Shown here piece after piece: positions 25,922-33,831 of a stretch of DNA of 64,000 nt (position 1 is the stretch's first letter; each line of letters begins with the position of its first letter). The notes below the pieces were generated by a model. That model saw only the letters and a program-made list of their open reading frames with translations, had not been told where the DNA came from and searched no databases. The DNA is taken from NCBI GenBank assembly GCA_004020875.1, contig SAPZ01000014.1, positions 62,001 through 126,000 of the forward strand, written 5' to 3'. This DNA comes from Mesorhizobium sp. GTDB taxonomy: Bacteria; Pseudomonadota; Alphaproteobacteria; Rhizobiales; Rhizobiaceae. Made by a program: the position numbers and the translations under genes.

Positions 25922-28384
25922 ATGACATCCATGCGTCTTCCCCGTGCCAATCTTTCCGGTGCTTCCGCCCATCAGGGCGACGACGATCGCGGCGCGGATG
26001 GGCGCCGGGGCGGGGTTCCGCAGCCGCAAACGGGGCAGGTGGTCGCGTTGCGAGTCGCGCCGGCAAGCGAATCGGACGCGGCTCGCGCTGCGTCGTCCGA
26101 ATCGGCCGATGGCGAGTTCAGCCGCCCGGCCTGGCAGGACTATTTCTTCCTCGCGCCAAACGTGCGGTTCACCCGCACGCCGGACACCGACCTCAGGCGA
26201 ACCGCCCCGCAGGAGGATGCCGCGCAGGCCAAGACGCCCGCGGCTGAGCCAGTCCGGCCCGCGCCGCCGGCTCCCCCGCCGGCCGCTCCGGTCCGGAAAA
26301 GTCCCGCCGCACCCGCCGCTGCGCTGATGCAAGCCAAAGCGGTCCGCGCACCTTCCACTGTTGCTCCGGCCGCGGTTCCGGCTCATTCGGCCGCGTCACC
26401 CCAGGCTGCCGCCGCCGCGGCGGCAAAACCGCGCCCGAGCGGACTGCGCTGGTCCTATCTTTCCGATCATGCCTTCTTCGAATTCGGCATGCCTTTCCTC
26501 GCCGAGCGCCTGGCGCGGGCGCGTTTGAGCGAAGCCGGTCAGGCGGCCGCCGTTCCGGTGCAACCATCGGTCAAGCCGATGCCGGCGCAGCGTCCGGCGG
26601 CCCAGCCAAGTCAGACCCATGTCCCCTTCATGACTGAGGCGACGTCGTTTTACCGGGTCATCGAATGGCGCTCCTCTCGCGCAACGAACGCCGGCCCTGC
26701 CCCGACGCCGGCCCCCGCGACCGTCCAACCGACGCCTGTCGAGTCCGTGCCGGTCTCCGCGCCCTCAAGCGCAAGATCGCCGAGGCAGGCGCCTTCGCTG
26801 CCCATGGCCGGCGAGGTCGCGCCGCTGTCCACGATGGCCGGCTACGAGCTTCCCTCCGAAGACCTCCTGCAGATGCCGCCGGAGGGCCAGGGCTTCTACA
26901 TGTCGCAGGAGCGCATGGAGCAGAATGCCGACCTGCTTGAGGGCGTGCTGGAGGATTTCGGCGTCAAGGGCGAGATCATCCATGTCCGCCCCGGTCCTGT
27001 CGTCACGCTTTACGAATTCGAGCCGGCGCCGGGCGTAAAATCGAGCCGGGTCATCGGCCTGGCCGACGACATCGCCCGCTCGATGTCGGCGATCTCGGCC
27101 CGCGTCGCCGTGGTGCCGGGCCGCAATGTCATCGGCATCGAGCTGCCCAACGAGATGCGCGAGACGGTCTATTTCCGTGAGCTGATCGGATCGGCCGGTT
27201 TCCGCAACACCTCCTGCAAGCTGGCGCTTGGCCTCGGCAAGACGATCGGCGGCGAGCCGGTCATCGCCGAGCTCGCCAAGATGCCGCATCTGCTGGTGGC
27301 GGGCACCACCGGTTCCGGCAAGTCGGTCGCCATCAACACCATGATACTGTCGCTGCTCTACCGGATGAAGCCGGAGGAATGCCGCCTCATCATGGTCGAT
27401 CCCAAGATGCTGGAGCTCTCCGTTTATGACGGCATCCCGCATCTTTTGACGCCGGTCGTCACCGATCCCAAGAAAGCAGTCACGGCGCTCAAATGGGCAG
27501 TGCGCGAGATGGAGGACCGCTATCGCAAGATGGCGCGTCTCGGCGTACGCAACATCGACGGCTACAACCAGCGCGCGGCGAGCGCCCGTGACAAGGGCGA
27601 GGTCGTGACCATGCAGGTGCAGGCAGGTTTCGAGAAGGGCACTGGCGAGCCGCTCTTCGAGGAACGCGTGATCGACCTCGCGCCGATGCCCTATATCGTC
27701 ATCATCGTCGACGAGATGGCCGACCTGATGATGGTGGCCGGCAAGGAGATCGAAGGCGCCATCCAGCGGCTGGCGCAGATGGCGCGAGCCGCCGGCATCC
27801 ATCTGATCATGGCGACGCAGCGCCCCTCGGTCGACGTCATCACCGGCACGATCAAGGCCAACTTCCCCACCCGCATCTCCTTCCAGGTGACCTCCAAGAT
27901 CGACAGCCGCACCATCCTCGGCGAGCAGGGAGCGGAGCAGCTGCTCGGCCAGGGCGACATGCTGCACATGGCCGGCGGCGGGCGCATCTCGCGCGTGCAC
28001 GGTCCCTTCGTGTCCGATCTCGAGGTCGAGCACGTCGTGGCGCATCTGAAGGCGCAGGGGCGTCCCGAATATCTCGACACCGTCACCGCCGACGAGGAAG
28101 AGGCTGAGGAGGCGGCTGATACCGGCCCGGTCTTCGACAAGGGCTCGATCGCCGAGGAGGATGGCGACGCGCTCTTTGAGGAGGCGGTCAAGGTGGTCAA
28201 GCGCGACAAGAAATGCTCCACCTCATACATCCAGCGCCGCCTCGGCGTCGGATATAACCGCGCCGCCTCCCTGGTCGAGCGCATGGAGAAGGAAGGCCTG
28301 GTCGGCGCCCCCAACCATGTCGGCAAGCGCGAGATACTCAACGGCCGGCGCGATCGCGAGCCGGAACGCTCCGACACGGACTGA
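25922..28384 (+). CDS. ftsK: FtsK/SpoIIIE-type DNA translocase lacking the membrane domain
   Basis: FtsK motors pump DNA at the division septum and help resolve chromosome dimers. The protein has 820 residues. The first 300 or so are a Pro/Ala-rich linker with no hydrophobic segment. The motor follows, with Walker A GTTGSGKS near residue 461 and Walker B IVIIVDEMADLMM near 595, and the winged-helix gamma domain that reads KOPS sites is at the end (about residues 745-815, CSTSYIQRRLGVGYNRAASLVERM). Classical FtsK has four membrane helices at the N-terminus. A second, membrane-bound FtsK is therefore expected elsewhere in the genome. The ATG at 25922 has a weak site, so the start is uncertain. 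Confidence 0.9.
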   Translation: MTSMRLPRANLSGASAHQGDDDRGADGRRGGVPQPQTGQVVALRVAPASESDAARAASSESADGEFSRPAWQDYFFLAPNVRFTRTPDTDLRRTAPQEDAAQAKTPAAEPVRPAPPAPPPAAPVRKSPAAPAAALMQAKAVRAPSTVAPAAVPAHSAASPQAAAAAAAKPRPSGLRWSYLSDHAFFEFGMPFLAERLARARLSEAGQAAAVPVQPSVKPMPAQRPAAQPSQTHVPFMTEATSFYRVIEWRSSRATNAGPAPTPAPATVQPTPVESVPVSAPSSARSPRQAPSLPMAGEVAPLSTMAGYELPSEDLLQMPPEGQGFYMSQERMEQNADLLEGVLEDFGVKGEIIHVRPGPVVTLYEFEPAPGVKSSRVIGLADDIARSMSAISARVAVVPGRNVIGIELPNEMRETVYFRELIGSAGFRNTSCKLALGLGKTIGGEPVIAELAKMPHLLVAGTTGSGKSVAINTMILSLLYRMKPEECRLIMVDPKMLELSVYDGIPHLLTPVVTDPKKAVTALKWAVREMEDRYRKMARLGVRNIDGYNQRAASARDKGEVVTMQVQAGFEKGTGEPLFEERVIDLAPMPYIVIIVDEMADLMMVAGKEIEGAIQRLAQMARAAGIHLIMATQRPSVDVITGTIKANFPTRISFQVTSKIDSRTILGEQGAEQLLGQGDMLHMAGGGRISRVHGPFVSDLEVEHVVAHLKAQGRPEYLDTVTADEEEAEEAADTGPVFDKGSIAEEDGDALFEEAVKVVKRDKKCSTSYIQRRLGVGYNRAASLVERMEKEGLVGAPNHVGKREILNGRRDREPERSDTD

Positions 28385-28415
28385 GCCTTGGCTGATCGGC
28401 CTCTGGCGGACGGCG

Positions 28416-29087
28416 TCAGCCGCCGTTCGCCACCAGCACGATCGCGGCGCGCAGTTCGTCGAGACCCGAGGCTTTCTCCGATGATGTCGCCAGGACGACG
28501 GGGAAAGCCGCCGGCCGCTTCTTGATCTTGGCCAGCGTCTCCTCGATCAGCCTTGGCACGCCGGCGGCCTTGATCTTGTCGGTCTTGGTCAGCACCACCT
28601 GGTAAGACACCGCCGCCTTGTCGAGCAGGGTCAGCACTTCCTCGTCCTTGGCCTTGATGCCGTGGCGCGCGTCGATCAGCACATAGACGCGCTTCAGCGT
28701 CACGCGGCCCTGCAGATACTCATAGATCAGCTTCGTCCATTCATCGACCTTGTCCTTCGGTGCGCTGGCGTAGCCGTAGCCGGGCATGTCGACCAGCGCC
28801 ATCGGCGGCAGGTCGGCGCCTTCGCCAGAGAAGCCGTCCGGCACGAAATAGTTGAGCTCCTGCGTTCGGCCCGGCGTGTTGGAGGTGCGCGCCAGGCCCT
28901 TGTGGCCGACCAGCGCGTTGATCAGCGACGACTTGCCGACATTGGAGCGGCCGGCGAAGGCGATCTCCGGCGGTCCTTCCGGCGGCAGGAACTTCATCGA
29001 CGGCACGCCGCGGATGAAGATCCAGCCTTGGGTGAACAGCTCCGGGCTGATTGCCGTTTGGTTCGTGCTCTTGTCGGGCGCGCTCAA
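28416..29087 (-). CDS. engB: Ribosome-assembly GTPase EngB (YihA/YsxC)
   Basis: A GTPase required for large-subunit ribosome assembly and usually essential. The protein has 223 residues. GTPase motifs are G1 GRSNVGKS, G2 in RTSNTPGRTQ, G3 DMPGYGYA, G4 TKTD and G5 ATSS. The start is TTG at 29087 with GGAGG eight bases upstream, forming a TTGA overlap with the stop of the acetyltransferase gene before it. In most alphaproteobacteria engB directly follows yidC; here yidC lies 4.7 kb away with other genes between. Confidence 0.96.
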   Translation of the reverse strand: MSAPDKSTNQTAISPELFTQGWIFIRGVPSMKFLPPEGPPEIAFAGRSNVGKSSLINALVGHKGLARTSNTPGRTQELNYFVPDGFSGEGADLPPMALVDMPGYGYASAPKDKVDEWTKLIYEYLQGRVTLKRVYVLIDARHGIKAKDEEVLTLLDKAAVSYQVVLTKTDKIKAAGVPRLIEETLAKIKKRPAAFPVVLATSSEKASGLDELRAAIVLVANGG

Positions 29088-29722
29088 GCCGCTGCCTCCA
29101 GCTTTGAAATGTCGGCGCCGCGAATGGCATTAAGGTTGCGGCCGATCTTGTCGACCGGCCAGTCCCACCAGGCCGCCTTGAGCAGCCGCCGCACCGTGAA
29201 TTCGTCGAAGCGCATCTTCACTATCCTTGCCGCATTGCCGGCGACGATCGCATAAGGCGGCACGTCGTGCGTGACAACCGATTTCGCCGCCACGATGGCG
29301 CCGTCGCCCACCGTTACCCCCGGCATGATCACCGCATCCATGCCGATCCACACGTCATTGCCGATGACGGTGTCGCCGCGGATCTCCTTCGACCATGTCC
29401 GCGGGTCGAAACCTTCCTCCCAGCCATGGCCGAAGATGTTGAACGGATAGGTCGAGAAGCCGGACATGGCATGGTTGGCGCCGTTCATGATGAAACGCGC
29501 GCCTTCCGCGATGGCGCAGAACTTGCCGATCATCAGACGGTCGCCGATGAAGTCGTAGTGGTGCAGCACGCATTTTTCGGCGAATTTGTCGGGACCGTCG
29601 GGATCGTCGTAATAGGTGAAGTCGCCGATCTCGATGTTGGGCGACGTCACCAGCCCCTTCAGGAAGCCGACGCGCGGATGCATCGCGATCGGATGCTTGA
29701 TGTTGGGATTGGGGCCGGTCAT
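29084..29722 (-). CDS. Vat/CatB-family xenobiotic O-acetyltransferase
   Basis: The protein has 212 residues and a left-handed beta-helix fold. GANHAMSGFSTYPFNIFGHG contains the catalytic histidine loop, and GDTVIGNDVWIGMDAVIMPG carries the hexapeptide turns. The closest named relatives by motif are Vat streptogramin A acetyltransferases, whose corresponding loop reads GANHRMDGSTYPFN; CatB chloramphenicol acetyltransferases are slightly further. It may acetylate an antibiotic or another hydroxyl-bearing molecule. The ATG at 29722 has GGAGGTGA five bases upstream. The gene overlaps the start of engB by four bases, so they are co-expressed. Confidence 0.85.
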   Translation of the reverse strand: MTGPNPNIKHPIAMHPRVGFLKGLVTSPNIEIGDFTYYDDPDGPDKFAEKCVLHHYDFIGDRLMIGKFCAIAEGARFIMNGANHAMSGFSTYPFNIFGHGWEEGFDPRTWSKEIRGDTVIGNDVWIGMDAVIMPGVTVGDGAIVAAKSVVTHDVPPYAIVAGNAARIVKMRFDEFTVRRLLKAAWWDWPVDKIGRNLNAIRGADISKLEAAA

Positions 29723-29808
29723 CGCGGTCACCTCCGTTGGCTAAAGGCGCGTTCCGGCGCGGTCGACATCCGATCAAACTAACGTGATCCGGCCGTGGCA
29801 CCAACCGT

Positions 29809-30123
29809 TCAGTGGCTGTCGCGGCAGATCACGATCGGGTTGGAAAGGGCGCTGTCGAAGCCGCTGCCCTGATAGACCTGGACGTTTGTCGCGCCAGGCT
29901 GCAGCGAGAAGCTGCCTTCCACGATTTTCTCGTCGCCGGCCGTCGTGTGCAGGGCCCAGCTGAAGGTGCAGAATTGCGGCGGCGCCTTGGGTTGCACGTG
30001 GCTGCAGTTGAGCTGCGCGCCGCCCAGCATCGCCGCGCCGCCGCAGCTCACCGCGTCCTTGGCGGCGGCCGGAAAAGCATATCCCACGAGCAGCGCCAGC
30101 ATTGTGATCTTGAGCCGGTTCAT
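29809..30123 (-). CDS. Small secreted hypothetical protein
   Basis: A protein of 104 residues. Residues 1-21 form a Sec signal peptide (MNRLKITMLALLVGYAFPAAA). The mature part has four cysteines (CGG, NCSH, QFCTF, VICRD), likely two disulfides in the periplasm. I do not recognise the family. The start at 30123 follows AAGGA; the longer open frame upstream is a shadow. It is divergent from the MarR gene. Confidence 0.75.
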   Translation of the reverse strand: MNRLKITMLALLVGYAFPAAAKDAVSCGGAAMLGGAQLNCSHVQPKAPPQFCTFSWALHTTAGDEKIVEGSFSLQPGATNVQVYQGSGFDSALSNPIVICRDSH

Positions 30124-30288
30124 CGTCTTGTCCTTGCCGTAACCCGGGCTGGTCCGGCCGGGTTCTGGCCTATGCGATATTTTTTCCAAGCGCCTTAGTC
30201 GGTCTTGCGCTCCGCGTCCAGCAGGATTATGTGCATGATGATAATAAGCATGCTCACGAAAAGTTGTCACCGACTCCGAAGTTCTCCC

Positions 30289-30753
30289 ATGTCCTCCACG
30301 CCCAACATCAGCTTCGTGCTGCACGACGTCGCGCGCCTGCTCAGGAAGCGGTTCGAGCAGCGCTCGCGCACCTTTGGGCTGACCCGCGCGCAGTGGCAGG
30401 TGCTGGCCTATCTTTCGGTGCATGAGGGCATCCACCAGAACAAGCTGGCCGACCTCCTGGAGATCATGCCGATCACGCTGGCGAGGCTGCTCGACAAGAT
30501 GCAGGCGCGCGGCTTCATCGAACGCCGGCCCGATCCGGCCGACCGTCGCGCGTGGCTCCTCTATCTGACGTGGCAGGCGCATCCGCTGATTGAAGTCATG
30601 CGCACCAACGGCCGGAAGACGCGTGACGAAGCTTTCGCTGGCCTATCCGCCGACGCGCAGCAGCAGCTGCTGCAAACCCTTTGCCTGATCAAATCCAATC
30701 TGCTCGAGGCCTGCAAACAGCCGGCCGTCGACGGGGAGAAAGTCAATGTCTGA
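30289..30753 (+). CDS. MarR family transcriptional regulator
   Basis: The protein has 154 residues with the winged helix of the family: LTRAQWQVLAYLSVHEGI, then LADLLEIMPITLARLLDKMQARGFIERRPDPADRRAW, with the DRR wing intact. It is the first gene of an operon with a second emrA and emrB; its end overlaps emrA by eight bases. Such regulators usually repress their own operon until a phenolic or drug ligand binds. The ATG at 30289 gives the conserved N-terminus. The leader contains TGATGATAATAAGCATGC near 30238-30253 but no clean palindrome. Confidence 0.92.
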   Translation: MSSTPNISFVLHDVARLLRKRFEQRSRTFGLTRAQWQVLAYLSVHEGIHQNKLADLLEIMPITLARLLDKMQARGFIERRPDPADRRAWLLYLTWQAHPLIEVMRTNGRKTRDEAFAGLSADAQQQLLQTLCLIKSNLLEACKQPAVDGEKVNV

Positions 30754-32041
30754 AGGAACCTCGCCCAGAAAGCCCGCCGGCGGAGAAAATGCCGGCGAAA
30801 GAGTAAGCGACCAGGTCATCCGCCTGGACAGCCAGCGCGAGCAAAGGCGCGGCAATAATCCGCCTGTCGTCGAGGACGATGAGCTGGAAGCGCCCGTGGC
30901 GCCGGAGCCGTCGGCGCTGGAAGCTCCCTCGGCGCAGCCGAAGCCGGCTTCCGTTACTGTAGCTCCGTCCGCTCCCGTCAAGCCGCGCCGCAGCCTGACG
31001 CGGCCGGTCCTGTTTGCGCTTTTGCCGGTCGCGCTGGTGGCCGGCGGCTACTACTATGTCGTTGGCGGCCAGATCATGACCACCGACAACGCCTATATCC
31101 AGGCGCAGTCGCTCGGCGTCTCGACCGACGTCTCCGGCACCGTGGACGAGATCGATGTGCACGACAACCAGGCAGTGAAGAAGGGCGACGTGCTCTTCCG
31201 CCTGCGGCCCGCCTCCTTCGAGACCGCGCTCGCCGGCGCCAAGGCGCAGCTCGGCACGGTGCGCAACCAGGTGCTGACGCTGCAGGCGAGCTACCAGCAG
31301 TCGCTGGCCTCGATCGATCAGGCCGAGGCGGACATCCCCTATTACGAGTCGGCCTTCCAGCGTCAGCAGGACCTGCTCAAGACCTCGACCGCCTCCAAGG
31401 CAACCTTCGACAGTGCCGAGCACGACCTCATAGCGGCCCGCCAGAAAGTGACTGTCGCCAAGGCGCAGGCGCAGGCGATGCTTGCCCAGTTGGGCGGCGA
31501 CGCCAGCGAGCCCGTCGAGCAGAACCCGTTCTACCTGCAGGCCCAGTCGGCGGTCGACGACGCGCAGCGCAACTTGAACGACTCCGTGGTAAAGGCGCCG
31601 TTCGACGGCATAGTCACCAATGTCGACGCCTTGCAGGTCGGCAAGTACCTGCCGGCCTCGCAGCCGGCCTTCAGCCTGGTGTCGTCGACCGACATCTGGA
31701 TCGCGGCCGAGCCGAAGGAAACGGAGCTCACCTATGTGCGCCCCGGCCAGACGGCGACGATCAGCATCGACGGCTATCCGGGCGAGGTCTGGCATGGCAC
31801 GGTCGGCTCGATCAGCCCGGCTTCCTCGTCCAGCTTCTCGCTGCTGCCGGCGCAGAACACCTCGGGCAATTGGGTCAAGGTTGTGCAGCGCATCCCGATG
31901 CGCGTCACGATCGACGATCCGGACGGCAAGCCGCCGCTGCGCGGCGGCATGAGCGCGGTCGTCAGCATCGACACCGGCCATGCCCGCGGCCTGCCCGACT
32001 TCATCGCCAAGCTCTTCAAGCAATCCGGACCGAAGTCATGA
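30746..32041 (+). CDS. emrA: Second HlyD-family fusion protein (EmrA type)
   Basis: The protein has 431 residues. A long charged and Pro-rich cytoplasmic tail (residues 1-86) is followed by one membrane helix at 87-106, a lipoyl-like domain (ISTD-type, here DNAYIQAQSLGVSTDVSGTVDEI split across residues 114-136), a helical hairpin, and the beta-barrel end (FSLVSSTDIWIAAEPKETEL). It is the adaptor of the MarR-controlled pump. It overlaps marR by eight bases and emrB by four (ATGA). It is clearly different in sequence from the emrA at 23712. Confidence 0.93.
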   Translation: MSEGTSPRKPAGGENAGERVSDQVIRLDSQREQRRGNNPPVVEDDELEAPVAPEPSALEAPSAQPKPASVTVAPSAPVKPRRSLTRPVLFALLPVALVAGGYYYVVGGQIMTTDNAYIQAQSLGVSTDVSGTVDEIDVHDNQAVKKGDVLFRLRPASFETALAGAKAQLGTVRNQVLTLQASYQQSLASIDQAEADIPYYESAFQRQQDLLKTSTASKATFDSAEHDLIAARQKVTVAKAQAQAMLAQLGGDASEPVEQNPFYLQAQSAVDDAQRNLNDSVVKAPFDGIVTNVDALQVGKYLPASQPAFSLVSSTDIWIAAEPKETELTYVRPGQTATISIDGYPGEVWHGTVGSISPASSSSFSLLPAQNTSGNWVKVVQRIPMRVTIDDPDGKPPLRGGMSAVVSIDTGHARGLPDFIAKLFKQSGPKS

Positions 32042-33582
32042 CAACGGCTTCCGCGACAGGCGCGCCCGTAGTCGCCAATCGCGGCGCCATCACCGCCTGC
32101 GTCATCCTGGCGGTCATCATGCAGGCGCTGGACACCACCATCGCCAATGTCGCGCTGCCCTATATCCAGGGCAGTGTTTCGGCCAGCGCCGACCAGATCA
32201 ACTGGGTGCTCACCTCCTATATCGTCGCCGCCGCGGTGATGACGCCGCCATCGGGCTATCTCGCCAACCGCTTTGGTCGCAAGCGCATCCTTCTGGTGGC
32301 GATCACCGGCTTCGTGGTCGCTTCGGTGCTGTGCGGCTTCGCGCAGTCGCTGCCGCAGATCGTCGGTTTCCGCCTGCTGCAAGGCCTGTTCGGCGCAGCG
32401 CTCGTGCCGCTGTCGCAGTCGATCCTGCTTGATATCTACAGCGTCGAGGAGCGCGGTTCGGCCATGGCGCTGTTCGGCGTCTCGGTCATGGTTGGTCCGG
32501 TGCTGGGGCCGGTCATCGGCGGCTGGCTGACCGAGAACGTCTCCTGGCGCTGGGTGTTCTACATCAACGTGCCGATCGGCGCGCTGGCCTTTATCGGCGT
32601 CTCCATGTTTGTCCAGGAAACCAAGCTCGACCTCAAGGCTAGGCTGGACTGGCTGGGTTTCGGCATGCTCTCGATCGCCATCGCCTCGCTGCAGATGTTC
32701 CTGGACCGCGGCGAGCAGCTCAACTGGTTCTCCTCGGCCGAGATTATCGTCGAGGCGCTGGTCTGCGCGTCCGCTTTCTATATCTTCATCGTCCACACCT
32801 TCACCGCGCGTGACACCTTCGTGAACCCGCGGCTGTTCCTCGACCGCAACTTCGCCGTCGGCATGATCTTCATCTTCATCATCGGCATCACCTATCTCGC
32901 CTCGCTGGCGCTGATGACGCCCTATCTGCAGACGTTGATGGGTTATCCGGTGGTGACGGCCGGCATCGTCATGGGCCCGCGCGGCCTCGGCACCATGGCC
33001 TGCATGTTCGTGGTCGGTCGCCTGGTCGGCAAGATCGACACGCGCTGGCTGCTGTTCATCGGCCTCGCCATCACCGCCTGGGCGATGTACGACATGACCG
33101 GCTGGACGCCCGACGTCTCGCAATGGACGATCATCAGCACCGGTTTCATCCAGGGCGCGGGCCTAGGCTTCCTGTTCGTGCCACTCACCACCATCACCTT
33201 CGCCACGCTGGCGCCGGAGCGGCGCGCCGAAGGCACCGGCCTTTACAATCTGTCGCGCAACATCGGCTCCAGCGTCGGCATTTCGGTGGTCACCGCGCTT
33301 TTGACGCAGAACCAGCAGATCAATCACGCCAACATCGCCACCTATGTGACGCCCTACAACCCGGCCTTCGGCGATCCGTCGATCTCGCAGGCGCTGAGCC
33401 CCTACACCGCCGCCGGCCGCGCCGCGCTCGACGGTCTCGTCACGCTGCAGGCCACGATCATCTCCTATATCGACGACTTCAAGCTGATGATGGTCCTGTC
33501 CCTGGCCGCGATCCCGCTGGTGCTTCTGCTGCGCAAGCCCGGCACCCCGGCCAAGGTCGATCACAGCGCTGTCATGGAGTGA
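32038..33582 (+). CDS. emrB: Second DHA2-family efflux permease (EmrB type)
   Basis: The protein has 514 residues with about 14 hydrophobic segments. Helix 1 carries MQALDTTIANVALP, the DHA2 motif D1, and motif C is present in GPVLGPVIGGWLTENVSW. It is the pump of the second EmrAB system, coupled to the upstream adaptor by an ATGA overlap at 32038. The gene ends at 33582. The terminator at 33777-33807 reads in the opposite direction, for yidC. Confidence 0.94.
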   Translation: MTTASATGAPVVANRGAITACVILAVIMQALDTTIANVALPYIQGSVSASADQINWVLTSYIVAAAVMTPPSGYLANRFGRKRILLVAITGFVVASVLCGFAQSLPQIVGFRLLQGLFGAALVPLSQSILLDIYSVEERGSAMALFGVSVMVGPVLGPVIGGWLTENVSWRWVFYINVPIGALAFIGVSMFVQETKLDLKARLDWLGFGMLSIAIASLQMFLDRGEQLNWFSSAEIIVEALVCASAFYIFIVHTFTARDTFVNPRLFLDRNFAVGMIFIFIIGITYLASLALMTPYLQTLMGYPVVTAGIVMGPRGLGTMACMFVVGRLVGKIDTRWLLFIGLAITAWAMYDMTGWTPDVSQWTIISTGFIQGAGLGFLFVPLTTITFATLAPERRAEGTGLYNLSRNIGSSVGISVVTALLTQNQQINHANIATYVTPYNPAFGDPSISQALSPYTAAGRAALDGLVTLQATIISYIDDFKLMMVLSLAAIPLVLLLRKPGTPAKVDHSAVME

Positions 33583-33776
33583 AAGGACCGGGATCCCGCC
33601 GCCTGCGGGACCCCGGCCTGCCGGACGACCTCCCAAACACCGGCGTCGCTGCGCCGGAAGCCGTCGCGGCCTTTTTGGAGAGGACTAGAATCATACGAAG
33701 CGAGCCGGCGCGGAGTTTCACTCACCTCCGGCAATTTGCCGAAAATATTCCATCACCGGCATATCCGGCGGGCAAC

Positions 33777-33807
33777 AAAAAACCCCGGCCGATGAAGGCC
33801 GGGGGTT
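33777..33807 (-). terminator. Rho-independent terminator of rpmH-rnpA-yidC operon
   Basis: On the minus strand CCCCCGGCC and GGCCGGGG pair around a six-base loop (TTCATC) and are followed directly by six T residues (seen as A at 33777-33782 on the plus strand). It lies 25 bp downstream of the yidC stop, and has all the parts of an intrinsic terminator. Confidence 0.88.
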
Positions 33808-33831
33808 CTGATATGTAGCTCGGCGATCCGG

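Noticed and set aside
29084..29722. A firm call of chloramphenicol acetyltransferase
   Set aside because: The catalytic loop reads closer to Vat streptogramin enzymes, and related proteins act on many substrates.
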